DNA of 57,382 bases from positions 465,308 through 522,689 of the forward strand of contig NZ_BMRG01000002.1 in NCBI RefSeq assembly GCF_014648515.1. Direction: 5' to 3'. Below the pieces are notes generated by a model that worked only from the letters and a program-made list of their open reading frames with translations, was not told the origin of the DNA and ran no database searches. Shown in pieces: positions 42,773-50,229 of the stretch (position 1 is its first letter; each line of letters starts with the position of its first letter). The position numbers were made by a program, and so were the translations under genes. The DNA is from Saccharothrix coeruleofusca. Its GTDB lineage: Bacteria; Actinomycetota; Actinomycetes; Mycobacteriales; Pseudonocardiaceae.

Positions 42773-43018
42773 GAGGATCGGTTTCGTGGCCGAGACCGTC
42801 GTGAGGGACGCAGCCGATCTGGCGACGCAGGCCACGCAGTCGCAGCCCGCCGTCACCCCCGACCAGGTCCGGAACCCCTGGACGGGCTGATCTCGGCACT
42901 GGAGCGGCTCGTCCAAGCGTGCTGCGGCGGTGAGGAGATCACCTTGCTCGGCTCACCGGGCAAGGACGTCTACAGCGACCGAATCCGCAGTCAGCGACGC
43001 ATTCAAGCCAAAGGGATG
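42773..43018 (+). pseudogene. Decayed second copy of the 136-aa helical gene
   Basis: From GAGGATCG onward the DNA follows 41765-42175: one frame reads FVAETVVRDAADLATQATQ and then PDQVRNPWTG-stop, another frame continues LDGLISALERL, and then SPGKDVYS is back. The equivalent of bases 41999-42132 (about 134 bp) is missing, and the copy rejoins at GACCGAATCCGC and ends in the same way, ATGA, at the next lipoprotein start. Frameshift plus internal deletion make it non-functional. Confidence 0.85.
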
Positions 43019-43609
43019 AAGCCCTTGAACCGCATGCTCCAGGCCACGCTAGCCATAGGTGCCGCCGCGGTCCTGCTCACCTCCTGCTCGGACACCGAAG
43101 GCACGCCGAGCCCGGCCACCACAACCGGTGCGACCACCACGACCGGGAACGGCTCCCCCGCAGGCGGAACCGAGCTGGACATCGCGAAGTACGTCGATGC
43201 GCCGTGCGACATCCTCAAACCCGACCAGGTCGCGGTCCTCGGCACGTTCGAGGAGCCGGAGGCTGGACAGAGTGTCAGTGGCCCCAGCTGCACCTACACC
43301 GGCGCGGACGTGTTGAAGGATTCGAGCTACGAGATCGTCTTCGTCACCAACGGCAGCACCTATGAAGAGATCGTGGAGAACAGCAAGGCGAAGCCGATCC
43401 ACAGCGAGTCGACGATCTCCGGCATCCCGATCGCCAGCAGCGACGGCACCGATGGGCTTCGCAACTGCACCACCGCCATCCGGACGTCGGACAAGGACGC
43501 CGTACTCGTGCAGATCAGCGTCGCCAAGAACGACGCGAAGAACAACGGCCAAGCGTGCACTTCGGCCGAAAAGCTCACCGAGACCGTCATTGCGAACCTG
43601 AAGGGCTGA
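43016..43609 (+). CDS. DUF3558-like lipoprotein, copy 2, 197 aa
   Basis: A tandem paralogue of the 42172 lipoprotein over its whole length: lipobox LTSC (Cys25), linker rich in Thr, then APCDILKPDQVAVLGTFEEP, SGPSCTYTGADVLKDSSYEI, DGLRNCTTAIRTSDKDAVLV and SAEKLTETVIANLKG. ATG 43016 is fixed by homology with copy 1 and by the ATGA remnant of the pseudogene. The stop is 2 nt before the ATG of the PPE-like gene, so the island reads as one transcript. Confidence 0.85.
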   Translation: MKPLNRMLQATLAIGAAAVLLTSCSDTEGTPSPATTTGATTTTGNGSPAGGTELDIAKYVDAPCDILKPDQVAVLGTFEEPEAGQSVSGPSCTYTGADVLKDSSYEIVFVTNGSTYEEIVENSKAKPIHSESTISGIPIASSDGTDGLRNCTTAIRTSDKDAVLVQISVAKNDAKNNGQACTSAEKLTETVIANLKG

Positions 43610-43611
43610 CC

Positions 43612-44913
43612 ATGGCTCCGGGCAACGTGGACATGGATTTCGGCGGCTTCGCGCTCCTGCAAGTGGGCATCGGGGCCGAGAAGATCTACGGGTGGTTCCG
43701 CGAGGGCAAGGGTCCTGGCCAGACCACCGACGCGGGCCAGCGGAACTGGGGCAACCTGGCCAGCAGCCACGCCGAGATCGCCGACCTGATCAACCGGGCC
43801 GTCCGCGACTCGGGCGCGGTGTGGGAGGGCGCGGCGGGCGACCAGGCCCGCGCGTCCACCTCACCGCTGGCCAGCTGGTCCGACGCGGCGGCGTCCAGCG
43901 CGACCGTGGCCGCAGACCGCACCAGCGCTCTCGGCGAGGCGTTCCGCCGGGCCTACAACGAGGTGGAGAAGCCCGTCGACGTCCCGGACAAGCCCTGGTA
44001 CAACAGCGTGGTCCCGTGGGACACCGACTACGACGACGCGGTCGAGAAGAGCCAGCAGGTCAACTCCCGCAACATGCAGGTGCTCAGCACCTACGGCAGC
44101 GCCGCGAACTCCGCGAGCGCCGGGCTGCCCAGGTTTCAGTCGCCCGACGAGGTCGGCGCGGGCATTGACGACGGATCCACCCCGCCCCCGCCGATCGTCC
44201 CGCCGCGTCACGGCCGGTACGAGGTGGACCGGCCCGGCGGCGGTGACGACCGCAGCGGCAACAGCGGCGACCGGATCGGTGGGAGCACCGACAAGTCCTG
44301 GACCGATCAGAGCATGCCGCCGCCCAGCGACGACGGCACCACCCGCCGGTCCGGCGTGGTCCCGGAGCGGCCGGTGGCACCGCCGTTGCAGGTCGACCCG
44401 CCGCGCTCGGACGTTCCGCAGCGGCCTAACGACCAGCGCACGTGGGGACCGGTTGTCCCCCCGTTCGGCCTCAAGGACCCGCGCAACCCCAACGACCGGT
44501 CCGGTGTGCCCAGGATGCCTGGCCCTAGCGGACGCGGGGGTGGTGGCGGCGGCATGGGTGGTGGCGGCCGGGGCGCGGGCGGCCTGGGTGGTATGCCCCG
44601 CCTCCCCGGCATGGGCGGCCCCGGTATGCCCGGCAGCGGCATGGGCACCGGCATGCCCCCTGGCGGCACGGCGGGCCACGGCGAGAGCGCGGGGCGCGGT
44701 GGCACGGGTTTCGGACCGGGCGGCGCGGCGGCGGGGCGCGGAGGTCCCGGCGGCATGGGCGCGGGCGGGATGGGCGCCGGCGGCGTGGGCGCCGGTGCGG
44801 GCCGGGGGCAGGGCGACGAGGACAAGGAGCACAAGTCCGCGTCGTACCTGCAGGAGACCGAGGACATCTTCGGCGACGGCACGATGGTCGCCCCGCCCGT
44901 CATCGGCGAGTAG
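43612..44913 (+). CDS. PPE-like type VII secretion protein with Gly/Pro-rich tail, 433 aa
   Basis: The helical N-terminal domain (about 1-180) contains WGNLASSHAEIADLINRAVR, then the WxG-like AVWEGAAGDQARAS and ASWSDAAASSATVAADRTSA, as in PPE/WXG proteins. The central part is Pro/Asp/Arg-rich and the last 130 residues are dominated by Gly, Met and Pro. It ends with an acidic segment (DEDKEHKSASYLQETEDIFG). There is no signal peptide. The EspG-like gene lies 18 bp downstream, the usual chaperone-substrate order. Probably secreted or surface-acting; exact role unknown. Confidence 0.78.
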   Translation: MAPGNVDMDFGGFALLQVGIGAEKIYGWFREGKGPGQTTDAGQRNWGNLASSHAEIADLINRAVRDSGAVWEGAAGDQARASTSPLASWSDAAASSATVAADRTSALGEAFRRAYNEVEKPVDVPDKPWYNSVVPWDTDYDDAVEKSQQVNSRNMQVLSTYGSAANSASAGLPRFQSPDEVGAGIDDGSTPPPPIVPPRHGRYEVDRPGGGDDRSGNSGDRIGGSTDKSWTDQSMPPPSDDGTTRRSGVVPERPVAPPLQVDPPRSDVPQRPNDQRTWGPVVPPFGLKDPRNPNDRSGVPRMPGPSGRGGGGGGMGGGGRGAGGLGGMPRLPGMGGPGMPGSGMGTGMPPGGTAGHGESAGRGGTGFGPGGAAAGRGGPGGMGAGGMGAGGVGAGAGRGQGDEDKEHKSASYLQETEDIFGDGTMVAPPVIGE

Positions 44914-44931
44914 GACCACCAAGGGGGGAAC

Positions 44932-45753
44932 GTGCTGCGGACCAGGGTCGTGGTCCCGGCGGTGGCGCTGTACAACGCCTGGCAGGCGGAGGGCCTGCCC
45001 GCGCTGCACAACGCGCTGCTGACGCGAGTCGAGTTCGACGAGGACCGGTTGGCGGAGGGGGACGTGGGCGGGCTCGCCGAGCTGGCCCGCTCCGGGTGGG
45101 CCGAGCTGGAGCGGGCGGGGCTGGCTCGCGGCGGGCGGGTCCACCCGGACCTCGGCCGGTCGCTGCGGCTGGTCGCCGAGGCGGGCGCGGAGTACTACGC
45201 CTTCTTCGACCAGGGCGACGAGGACACCCGGTCGGCGCTGGTGGTGGTGTCCGGGGACGACGCGCTGCGCGTGGTCCTGCTGCCGGACCGGCACTTCGCG
45301 CTGGAGCCGATCCGGCCGGAGGACGCGGTGCGGTCGCTGGTCGCCGCGCTGCCGGAGATGCCGCCGGGGCGCGGCGGGGTGATCTCGCTGCCCGCGGAGT
45401 CGTTGCGGGACAACGGACCTCAGCGGGCGGGCTCCGAGCACGGCGAGCAGTCGTTCCTCCAGGCCAACTACCGGACCGGCGGCCACGTGGTCGAGGCCGG
45501 GCTGGTCCGCAAGCTGCTGGCCGAGCAGCGCTTGGGCGGCGGTCAGCTGTTCGCCGCGCGGCGTGACCGGTTCGGCCGCAAGCACCGGTGCGCCGCGCCG
45601 CTGACGTTCTTCGACACGACGACCGGCCGCTACCTGTCCACCCCCTCGACGGGCCGCGACGGCACGGCGTGGATCACCGTGCAGCCCGGCGGCCCCACCG
45701 CGCTGACGGCCAGGCTGCGCCTGCTCAGCGACGCCGCAGCACCTCCCGGTTGA
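44932..45753 (+). CDS. ESX secretion-associated protein, EspG-like, 273 aa
   Basis: EspG proteins are cytosolic chaperones of PE-PPE substrates. Matching features: RTRVVVPAVALYNAWQAEGL near the start, WAELERAGLARGGRVHPDLG, and the beta-sheet stretches ALVVVSGDDALRVVLLPD, HFALEPIRPEDAVRSLVAALP, a late GGGQLFAARRDRFGRKHRCA, and GTAWITVQPGGPTALTARLR. The length, 273 aa, is right. GTG 44932 with AAGGGGGG. The last 29 bp overlap the convergent lactate-monooxygenase-like gene. No ESX core gene is in the window. Confidence 0.82.
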   Translation: MLRTRVVVPAVALYNAWQAEGLPALHNALLTRVEFDEDRLAEGDVGGLAELARSGWAELERAGLARGGRVHPDLGRSLRLVAEAGAEYYAFFDQGDEDTRSALVVVSGDDALRVVLLPDRHFALEPIRPEDAVRSLVAALPEMPPGRGGVISLPAESLRDNGPQRAGSEHGEQSFLQANYRTGGHVVEAGLVRKLLAEQRLGGGQLFAARRDRFGRKHRCAAPLTFFDTTTGRYLSTPSTGRDGTAWITVQPGGPTALTARLRLLSDAAAPPG

Positions 45754-46885
45754 GCTCGGCCGGGCTGCGGTGCCCGGACAGGCCCAGGGTGAGGTCGAAG
45801 TCGGCGAGCAGGCCGCGCAGCACGTGCCGCACGCCGACTTCACCGCCGTGCGCCAGCCCGTAGGCGAACGGCCTGCCCAGCAGCACCGCCTTCGCGCCCA
45901 GCGCCAGCGCCTTGACCACGTCCGCGCCGGAGCGCACGCCCGAGTCGAACAGCACCTCGACCTGCTCCCCCACCGCCTCGGCGATCTCCGGCAGCACGTC
46001 CAGCGAGGCCACCGCCCCGTCGACCTGCCTGCCGCCGTGGTTGGACACCACGATGCCGCTCACCCCGGCGTCGACCGCCTTGCGCGCGTCGTCGGGGTGC
46101 TGGATGCCCTTGAGCACGATCGGCCCGTCCCAGTGCTCGCGTAGGAAGGCCAGCTGGTCCCAACCGCGGTCGGTGCCGGTGAACAGCTGCACCCAGCGCA
46201 GGATCGCCATCGGCAGGTCCTCCTCCGGCGGCGCGGCCAGTCCGGCGCGGAACGCCGGGTCGCTGAACGGGATCGCGGTGCCCACCCCGCGCAGGAACGG
46301 CAGGTACGACTGGTCCAGGTCGTGGGGGCGCCACGCCAGCGTCCAGGTGTCGAGGGTGACCACCAGGACGGTGAACCCGGCTTGGCGGGCCCGGTCCAGG
46401 ATGCTGGCGCACACGTCCGGGTCGTTGGGCCAGTACAGCTGGAACCAGCGCGCCGCGTCCCCGGCCGCCTCGGCGACGTCCTCGATGGTGTGCGAGGAGG
46501 CGGTGGACAGGATGAACGGCACCCCCAGCTCGGCCGCCGCCCGCGCGGTGGCCAGTTCGCCCTCGGGGTGCAGGATCGACTGCACCCCGATGGGCGCGAG
46601 CAGCACCGGCGCGGGCAGCTCCGTGCCCAGCAGCGAGGTGCCCAGGTGGCGGGTGGTGGCGTCGGTGAGCATCCTCGGCACGATCCGCCACCGGTCGAAC
46701 GCCTCCCGGTTGGCCCGCGCGGTGGCCCCCGTCCCGGCCGATCCCGCCACGTACCAGAACGGCCCCGGTCCGAGGCGTTCACGGGCGGACGCCTCCAGCT
46801 CGTCGGGGTTGGTGGTGAAGGGCGGCTTGTTGTCCGCCAGGCCCTGCAGGTAGATCTCGTTCTGGTACGCGGCGAAGCTCGTCAT
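45725..46885 (-). CDS. FMN-dependent alpha-hydroxy-acid oxidase, lactate 2-monooxygenase-like, 386 aa
   Basis: TIM-barrel flavoenzyme. Seen: YQNEIYLQGLADNKP N-terminus typical of lactate 2-monooxygenase, LLAPIGVQSILHPEGELATA (FMN site), WFQLYWPNDPDVCASIL, LKGIQHPDDARKAVDAG with the conserved Lys, SNHGGRQVDGAVASLDVLPE with the catalytic His and Arg, and LFDSGVRSGADVVKALALGAKAVLLGRP, quoted in part. ATG 46885 overlaps the stop of the WYL regulator gene. Product is acetate plus CO2 or pyruvate; substrate not certain. Confidence 0.9.
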   Translation of the reverse strand: MTSFAAYQNEIYLQGLADNKPPFTTNPDELEASARERLGPGPFWYVAGSAGTGATARANREAFDRWRIVPRMLTDATTRHLGTSLLGTELPAPVLLAPIGVQSILHPEGELATARAAAELGVPFILSTASSHTIEDVAEAAGDAARWFQLYWPNDPDVCASILDRARQAGFTVLVVTLDTWTLAWRPHDLDQSYLPFLRGVGTAIPFSDPAFRAGLAAPPEEDLPMAILRWVQLFTGTDRGWDQLAFLREHWDGPIVLKGIQHPDDARKAVDAGVSGIVVSNHGGRQVDGAVASLDVLPEIAEAVGEQVEVLFDSGVRSGADVVKALALGAKAVLLGRPFAYGLAHGGEVGVRHVLRGLLADFDLTLGLSGHRSPAELNREVLRRR

Positions 46886-47907
46886 CCCACACCATCATCC
46901 ACTCGGCCAACGGTCCGCCGATCATGCTCTTCCCGGCCCGCGCCACCCGCAAGCACGGGCGCACCGGCGGCCAGCAGGCGCTGCGCCAGCACGCGGCAGC
47001 GGTCCCGCAGCTCCGGCGGGTCGAGCACTTCGAAGTCGTGTCCCAGCAGGACCATGTGCATCAGCACGAAGTCGAGGTTGTCCGCGCCGCTGACCACCTC
47101 GCAGTGCTCGCCGCGCGGGTGCACGACGGCCGCCGACGCCGGGATCTGCGCCCGCACCACTTCGGCCGACGCGCGCACGAGGCAGCGCGCTTGGTGCCGG
47201 TAGACCCGGCTGGCCACCCCCTCCTGCACGTACGCCGCCGCGTCGGGTGCCGCGCGCGGGCGGAAGCGCCAGGTCCGCGCGGACACGTCGGTCATCCGGT
47301 CGACGCGGAAGCTGCGCCAGTCGTCGCGGTCGAGGTCGTAGGCCAGCAGGTACCAGCGCCGGTCGGAGGCGACCAGGCGGTACGGCTCGACCCGCCGCTG
47401 CCGCACCTGGCCGCCGGACGGGTAGCCGAAACCCGCCTCGACCTCCGCGCGGCACGCCCTGGCCAGGGTCATCAGCACTTCGGGGTCCACCGGTGTGCGG
47501 CCTCCGCCGAAGGATTCCACCGAGCCGGACAGGGCGCGCACCTCGTGCCGGAGTCGGGTGGGCAGCACCCGGTCCAGCTTGGTCAGCGCCCGCAGCGCCG
47601 CGTCGGTCGCGCCCGCGACCGCGCCACCGGCTCCGGCCAGCAGCGAGACGGCGGTGGCGATGGCCTCCTCGTCGTCGAGCAGCAGCGGCGGCAGGTCCTG
47701 GCCGGGGCCGAGCTGGTAGCCGCCGCCGACGCCCTGGCAGGCCTGCACCGGGTACCCCAGCGCGCGCAGCCGCTCGACGTCGCGGCGCACCGTGCGCGAG
47801 GTGACGCCGAGCCGGTCGGCGAGTTCCGGGCCGGTCCAGACCTGGCGCTGCTGCAGCAGCGAGAGCAGGGTGAGCACCCGCTCCGTGGTCCCCCGCTCCT
47901 CCGCCAT
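46882..47907 (-). CDS. WYL-domain transcriptional regulator (YafY family), 341 aa
   Basis: N-terminal DeoR-like HTH (RVLTLLSLLQQRQVWTGPEL; LADRLGVTSRTVRRDVERLR; ALGYPVQACQGVGGGYQLGP), a linker (LLLDDEEAIATAVSLLAGAG), then the WYL domain with RRVEPYRLVASDRRWYLLAY and DWRSFRVDRMTDV, and the C-terminal WCX part. WYL proteins sense ligands such as single-stranded DNA or small molecules. PafBC proteins share this fold, but this is a single 341-aa protein. The overlap with the flavoenzyme gene suggests it controls that operon. Confidence 0.9.
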   Translation of the reverse strand: MAEERGTTERVLTLLSLLQQRQVWTGPELADRLGVTSRTVRRDVERLRALGYPVQACQGVGGGYQLGPGQDLPPLLLDDEEAIATAVSLLAGAGGAVAGATDAALRALTKLDRVLPTRLRHEVRALSGSVESFGGGRTPVDPEVLMTLARACRAEVEAGFGYPSGGQVRQRRVEPYRLVASDRRWYLLAYDLDRDDWRSFRVDRMTDVSARTWRFRPRAAPDAAAYVQEGVASRVYRHQARCLVRASAEVVRAQIPASAAVVHPRGEHCEVVSGADNLDFVLMHMVLLGHDFEVLDPPELRDRCRVLAQRLLAAGAPVLAGGAGREEHDRRTVGRVDDGVG

Positions 47908-47968
47908 GCGACCACCCTGCCAGAGATAGCGGAACGATCCTGTCCGCTAGGGGTGTCACGGTGTCCCC

Positions 47969-48538
47969 ATGAACGATTTCGACTGGAACCGGACGTTGCG
48001 CGAGCAGTGGGAGTTCCACTGGGACCACCAGCTCCGGGCCAGGCTCGACGGCCTCACCGACGACGAGTACTTCTGGTCACCGGTGCCGGACGCCTGGAGC
48101 GTGCGCCCGCGCGGCACCTCGACCGCGCCGGCGCAGGGGGGCTCGGGGGACTTCACCATCGACTTCGCCTTCCCCCAGCCGGTCCCGCCGCCCTTCACCA
48201 CGATCGCCTGGCGGCTGGGCCACGTCATCGTCGGCGTGCTCGCCATGCGCAACGCGGCGCACTTCGGCGCGCCGGAGGCGTCGTACGAGACCTGGGACTA
48301 CGCGGGCGACGCGACCACGGCGCTGGAGCAGTTGGAGACCCAGCTCGACCGGTGGACGGCCGGGGTGCGCGCTCTCGACGAGGCCGGGCTGCGGGCCCCG
48401 GTCGGGGACAAGGAGCCCTTCCCCGAAGCGCCCATGGCGGACCTGGTGCTGCACATCCAGCGCGAGCTGATCCACCACCTGTCCGAGGTCTGCCTGCTGC
48501 GCGACCTGCACCTGCACAGGAACGGGACGACCCGATGA
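47969..48538 (+). CDS. DinB-family protein, 189 aa
   Basis: Four-helix DinB/MDMPI-like fold. Seen: FDWNRTLREQWEFHWDHQLR, GLTDDEYFWSPVPDAWSVRP, TIAWRLGHVIVGVLAMRNAA with the conserved His, and LVLHIQRELIHHLSEVCLLR with the second His pair; these His residues usually bind a divalent metal. Members include thiol S-transferases of bacillithiol or mycothiol. ATG 47969. The stop overlaps the next ATG (ATGA). The divergent WYL gene starts 61 bp away. Confidence 0.85.
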   Translation: MNDFDWNRTLREQWEFHWDHQLRARLDGLTDDEYFWSPVPDAWSVRPRGTSTAPAQGGSGDFTIDFAFPQPVPPPFTTIAWRLGHVIVGVLAMRNAAHFGAPEASYETWDYAGDATTALEQLETQLDRWTAGVRALDEAGLRAPVGDKEPFPEAPMADLVLHIQRELIHHLSEVCLLRDLHLHRNGTTR

Positions 48539-48996
48539 GCCTCCAGGTCCAGATCACCTTCGACGCCCACGACCCGGCGGCGCTGTCGTCCTTCTGGCGC
48601 GACGCGCTGGGTTACGTCCACCCCGCCCCTCCGGGGGTCGACCTGCCCGAGGGCGCTGACGTGCCGGCGGCGTGGGACGAGTTCCTCGCGCGGATCGGTG
48701 TGCCGGAGGAGCAGCGCAACGACAGTTCCGCGGTGGAGGACCCGGACGGGCTCGGCCCACGGCTGTTCTTCCAGAAGGTGCCCGAGGACAAGGTCGTCAA
48801 GAACCGCGTCCACCTCGACGTCCGCGCGGCTCCCGGTTTGCGGGGCGAGGAGCGGATGGCGGCGCTGGAGGCCGAGTGCGACCGGCTGGTGGCGCTGGGC
48901 GCGAAGCGGGTGCGCCGCCACGAGCCCGCTCCCCCGCTGAGCGCGGGCCACATCGTGATGGCCGATCCCGAGGGCAACGAGTTCTGCCTGGACTGA
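48535..48996 (+). CDS. VOC/glyoxalase-like protein, 153 aa
   Basis: Glyoxalase-like fold: QVQITFDAHDPAALSSFWRD, ALGYVHPAPPG, GPRLFFQKVPEDKVVKNRVH, LDVRAAPGLRG, LVALGAKRVRRHEP and HIVMADPEGNEFCLD at the C-terminus. This is the typical actinobacterial VOC protein with the final DPEGNEFCL motif. Coupled by ATGA to the DinB gene. Substrate unknown. Confidence 0.87.
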   Translation: MSLQVQITFDAHDPAALSSFWRDALGYVHPAPPGVDLPEGADVPAAWDEFLARIGVPEEQRNDSSAVEDPDGLGPRLFFQKVPEDKVVKNRVHLDVRAAPGLRGEERMAALEAECDRLVALGAKRVRRHEPAPPLSAGHIVMADPEGNEFCLD

Positions 48997-49002
48997 CGTG
49001 CG

Positions 49003-49032
49003 GTGCCGGGACGGGGGAACCCGTCCCGGCAC
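49003..49032. terminator. Bidirectional hairpin terminator
   Basis: 13-bp stem GTGCCGGGACGGG (49003-49015) with its complement (49020-49032) around a 4-nt loop, extended by a second short paired stretch (GCGG/CCGC). It lies between the VOC gene stop (48996) and the end of the leftward antiporter gene (49039). Confidence 0.8.
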
Positions 49033-49038
49033 ACCGCC

Positions 49039-50229
49039 TCAGTGGCGTGCTCCGGCCTTGGCGAACAGCCGCGCGGGCAGCAGCCAGGTCAGCTCGTGCG
49101 ACCGCAGCACGGCCAGCGGCCCGATCACCGCCAGCAGCAGCACGTAGCCCGCGACGAACGGGGCCACCCGCGAGTCCAGCCCCGCCGCCACCGCCATCGA
49201 CGCCAGGACCAGCGAGAACTCCCCTCGGGTCAGCACGGTCAGGCCGATGTCGACGCCCTGCTGCCGGTCGAACGAGTGCAGCTTGGCCGCGAACAGCCCG
49301 GCGCCCAGGTTGAGCGCGATGGTGACCACGACGGCCAGCAGCACCGGCACCACGACCGGCCCCACGGCACGCGGGTCGATGCTGAGCCCGAAGATGAAGA
49401 AGAACAGCGCCCCGAAGGCGTCCCGCAGCGGCAGCACGAGCTTGTGCACCCTCGGCGCGACCCCGGAACCGCCCAGCACCGCGCCGACCATGAACGCGCC
49501 GATCGCGTCGGAGACGCCCAGTTCGTGCGCGACCGCCGCGCCGGTCACCGCGACGCCGACGAAGCACACCACCAGCAGTTCGTCGTCGGCCGAGCCGAAC
49601 AGCCCGGTCACCACCCGGCCGCCCCAGCGCGCGACGGCGGCCAGCGCCAGCAGGAACAGCAGCGCCTTGGCGAAGTCCAGCACCGCCGCGCCGAAGCCGT
49701 CCGCGCCGCCGAGCACCGGCTGCAGCACCGCCAGGTACACGGCCAGGAACAGGTCCTCGATCACGATGATGCCCATGATCAGCCGTGACTCGGGGTTGCC
49801 CATGCGGCCTGCCTCGATCAGCAGCTTGGTCACGATGGCCGATGAGGAGATGCCGATGGCGCCCGCGACGACCAGCGCTTCCCGCGTGCCCCAGCCCAGG
49901 GCGAACCCGAACGCCAGCCCGCCGCCGATGTTGAGCAGCAGGTAGCCGGTCCCGGCCACGGCGAGTTTCCGCCCGCCCGAGACCAGGTCGTCCACGGAGA
50001 ACTCCAGGCCCAGGTAGAACAGCAGGAACACCAGGCCCAGCCCGGAGAGCACGCTCATCTCGGCGGGATCGCGCACCAGGGACAGCCCCGGCGTGTTGGG
50101 TCCGAACAGGATGCCGGCCACCATGAACAGCGGGATGGTCGGCAGTCCGATCCGGACGCCCGCCCGCGCGATCAGGCCCGCGGCGAGGAAGGCCCCGCCG
50201 ACCGCGAGCAGCGCGTGCCCGGTGCTCAT
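49039..50229 (-). CDS. Monovalent cation:proton antiporter, CPA2 family, 396 aa
   Basis: Twelve or so membrane segments. Seen: LIARAGVRIGLPTIPLFMVA, GILFGPNTPGLSLV, the discontinuous helix VAGAIGISSSAIVTKLLIEAG, a conserved acidic IIVIEDLFLAVYLAVLQ, ELGVSDAIGAFMVGAVLGGS, and FFFIFGLSIDP. These fit the CPA2 (KefB/KhtU-like) group; no C-terminal TrkA domain is attached. The gene overlaps secDF by 4 bp. K+ or Na+ exchange; ion not deducible. Confidence 0.88.
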   Translation of the reverse strand: MSTGHALLAVGGAFLAAGLIARAGVRIGLPTIPLFMVAGILFGPNTPGLSLVRDPAEMSVLSGLGLVFLLFYLGLEFSVDDLVSGGRKLAVAGTGYLLLNIGGGLAFGFALGWGTREALVVAGAIGISSSAIVTKLLIEAGRMGNPESRLIMGIIVIEDLFLAVYLAVLQPVLGGADGFGAAVLDFAKALLFLLALAAVARWGGRVVTGLFGSADDELLVVCFVGVAVTGAAVAHELGVSDAIGAFMVGAVLGGSGVAPRVHKLVLPLRDAFGALFFFIFGLSIDPRAVGPVVVPVLLAVVVTIALNLGAGLFAAKLHSFDRQQGVDIGLTVLTRGEFSLVLASMAVAAGLDSRVAPFVAGYVLLLAVIGPLAVLRSHELTWLLPARLFAKAGARH

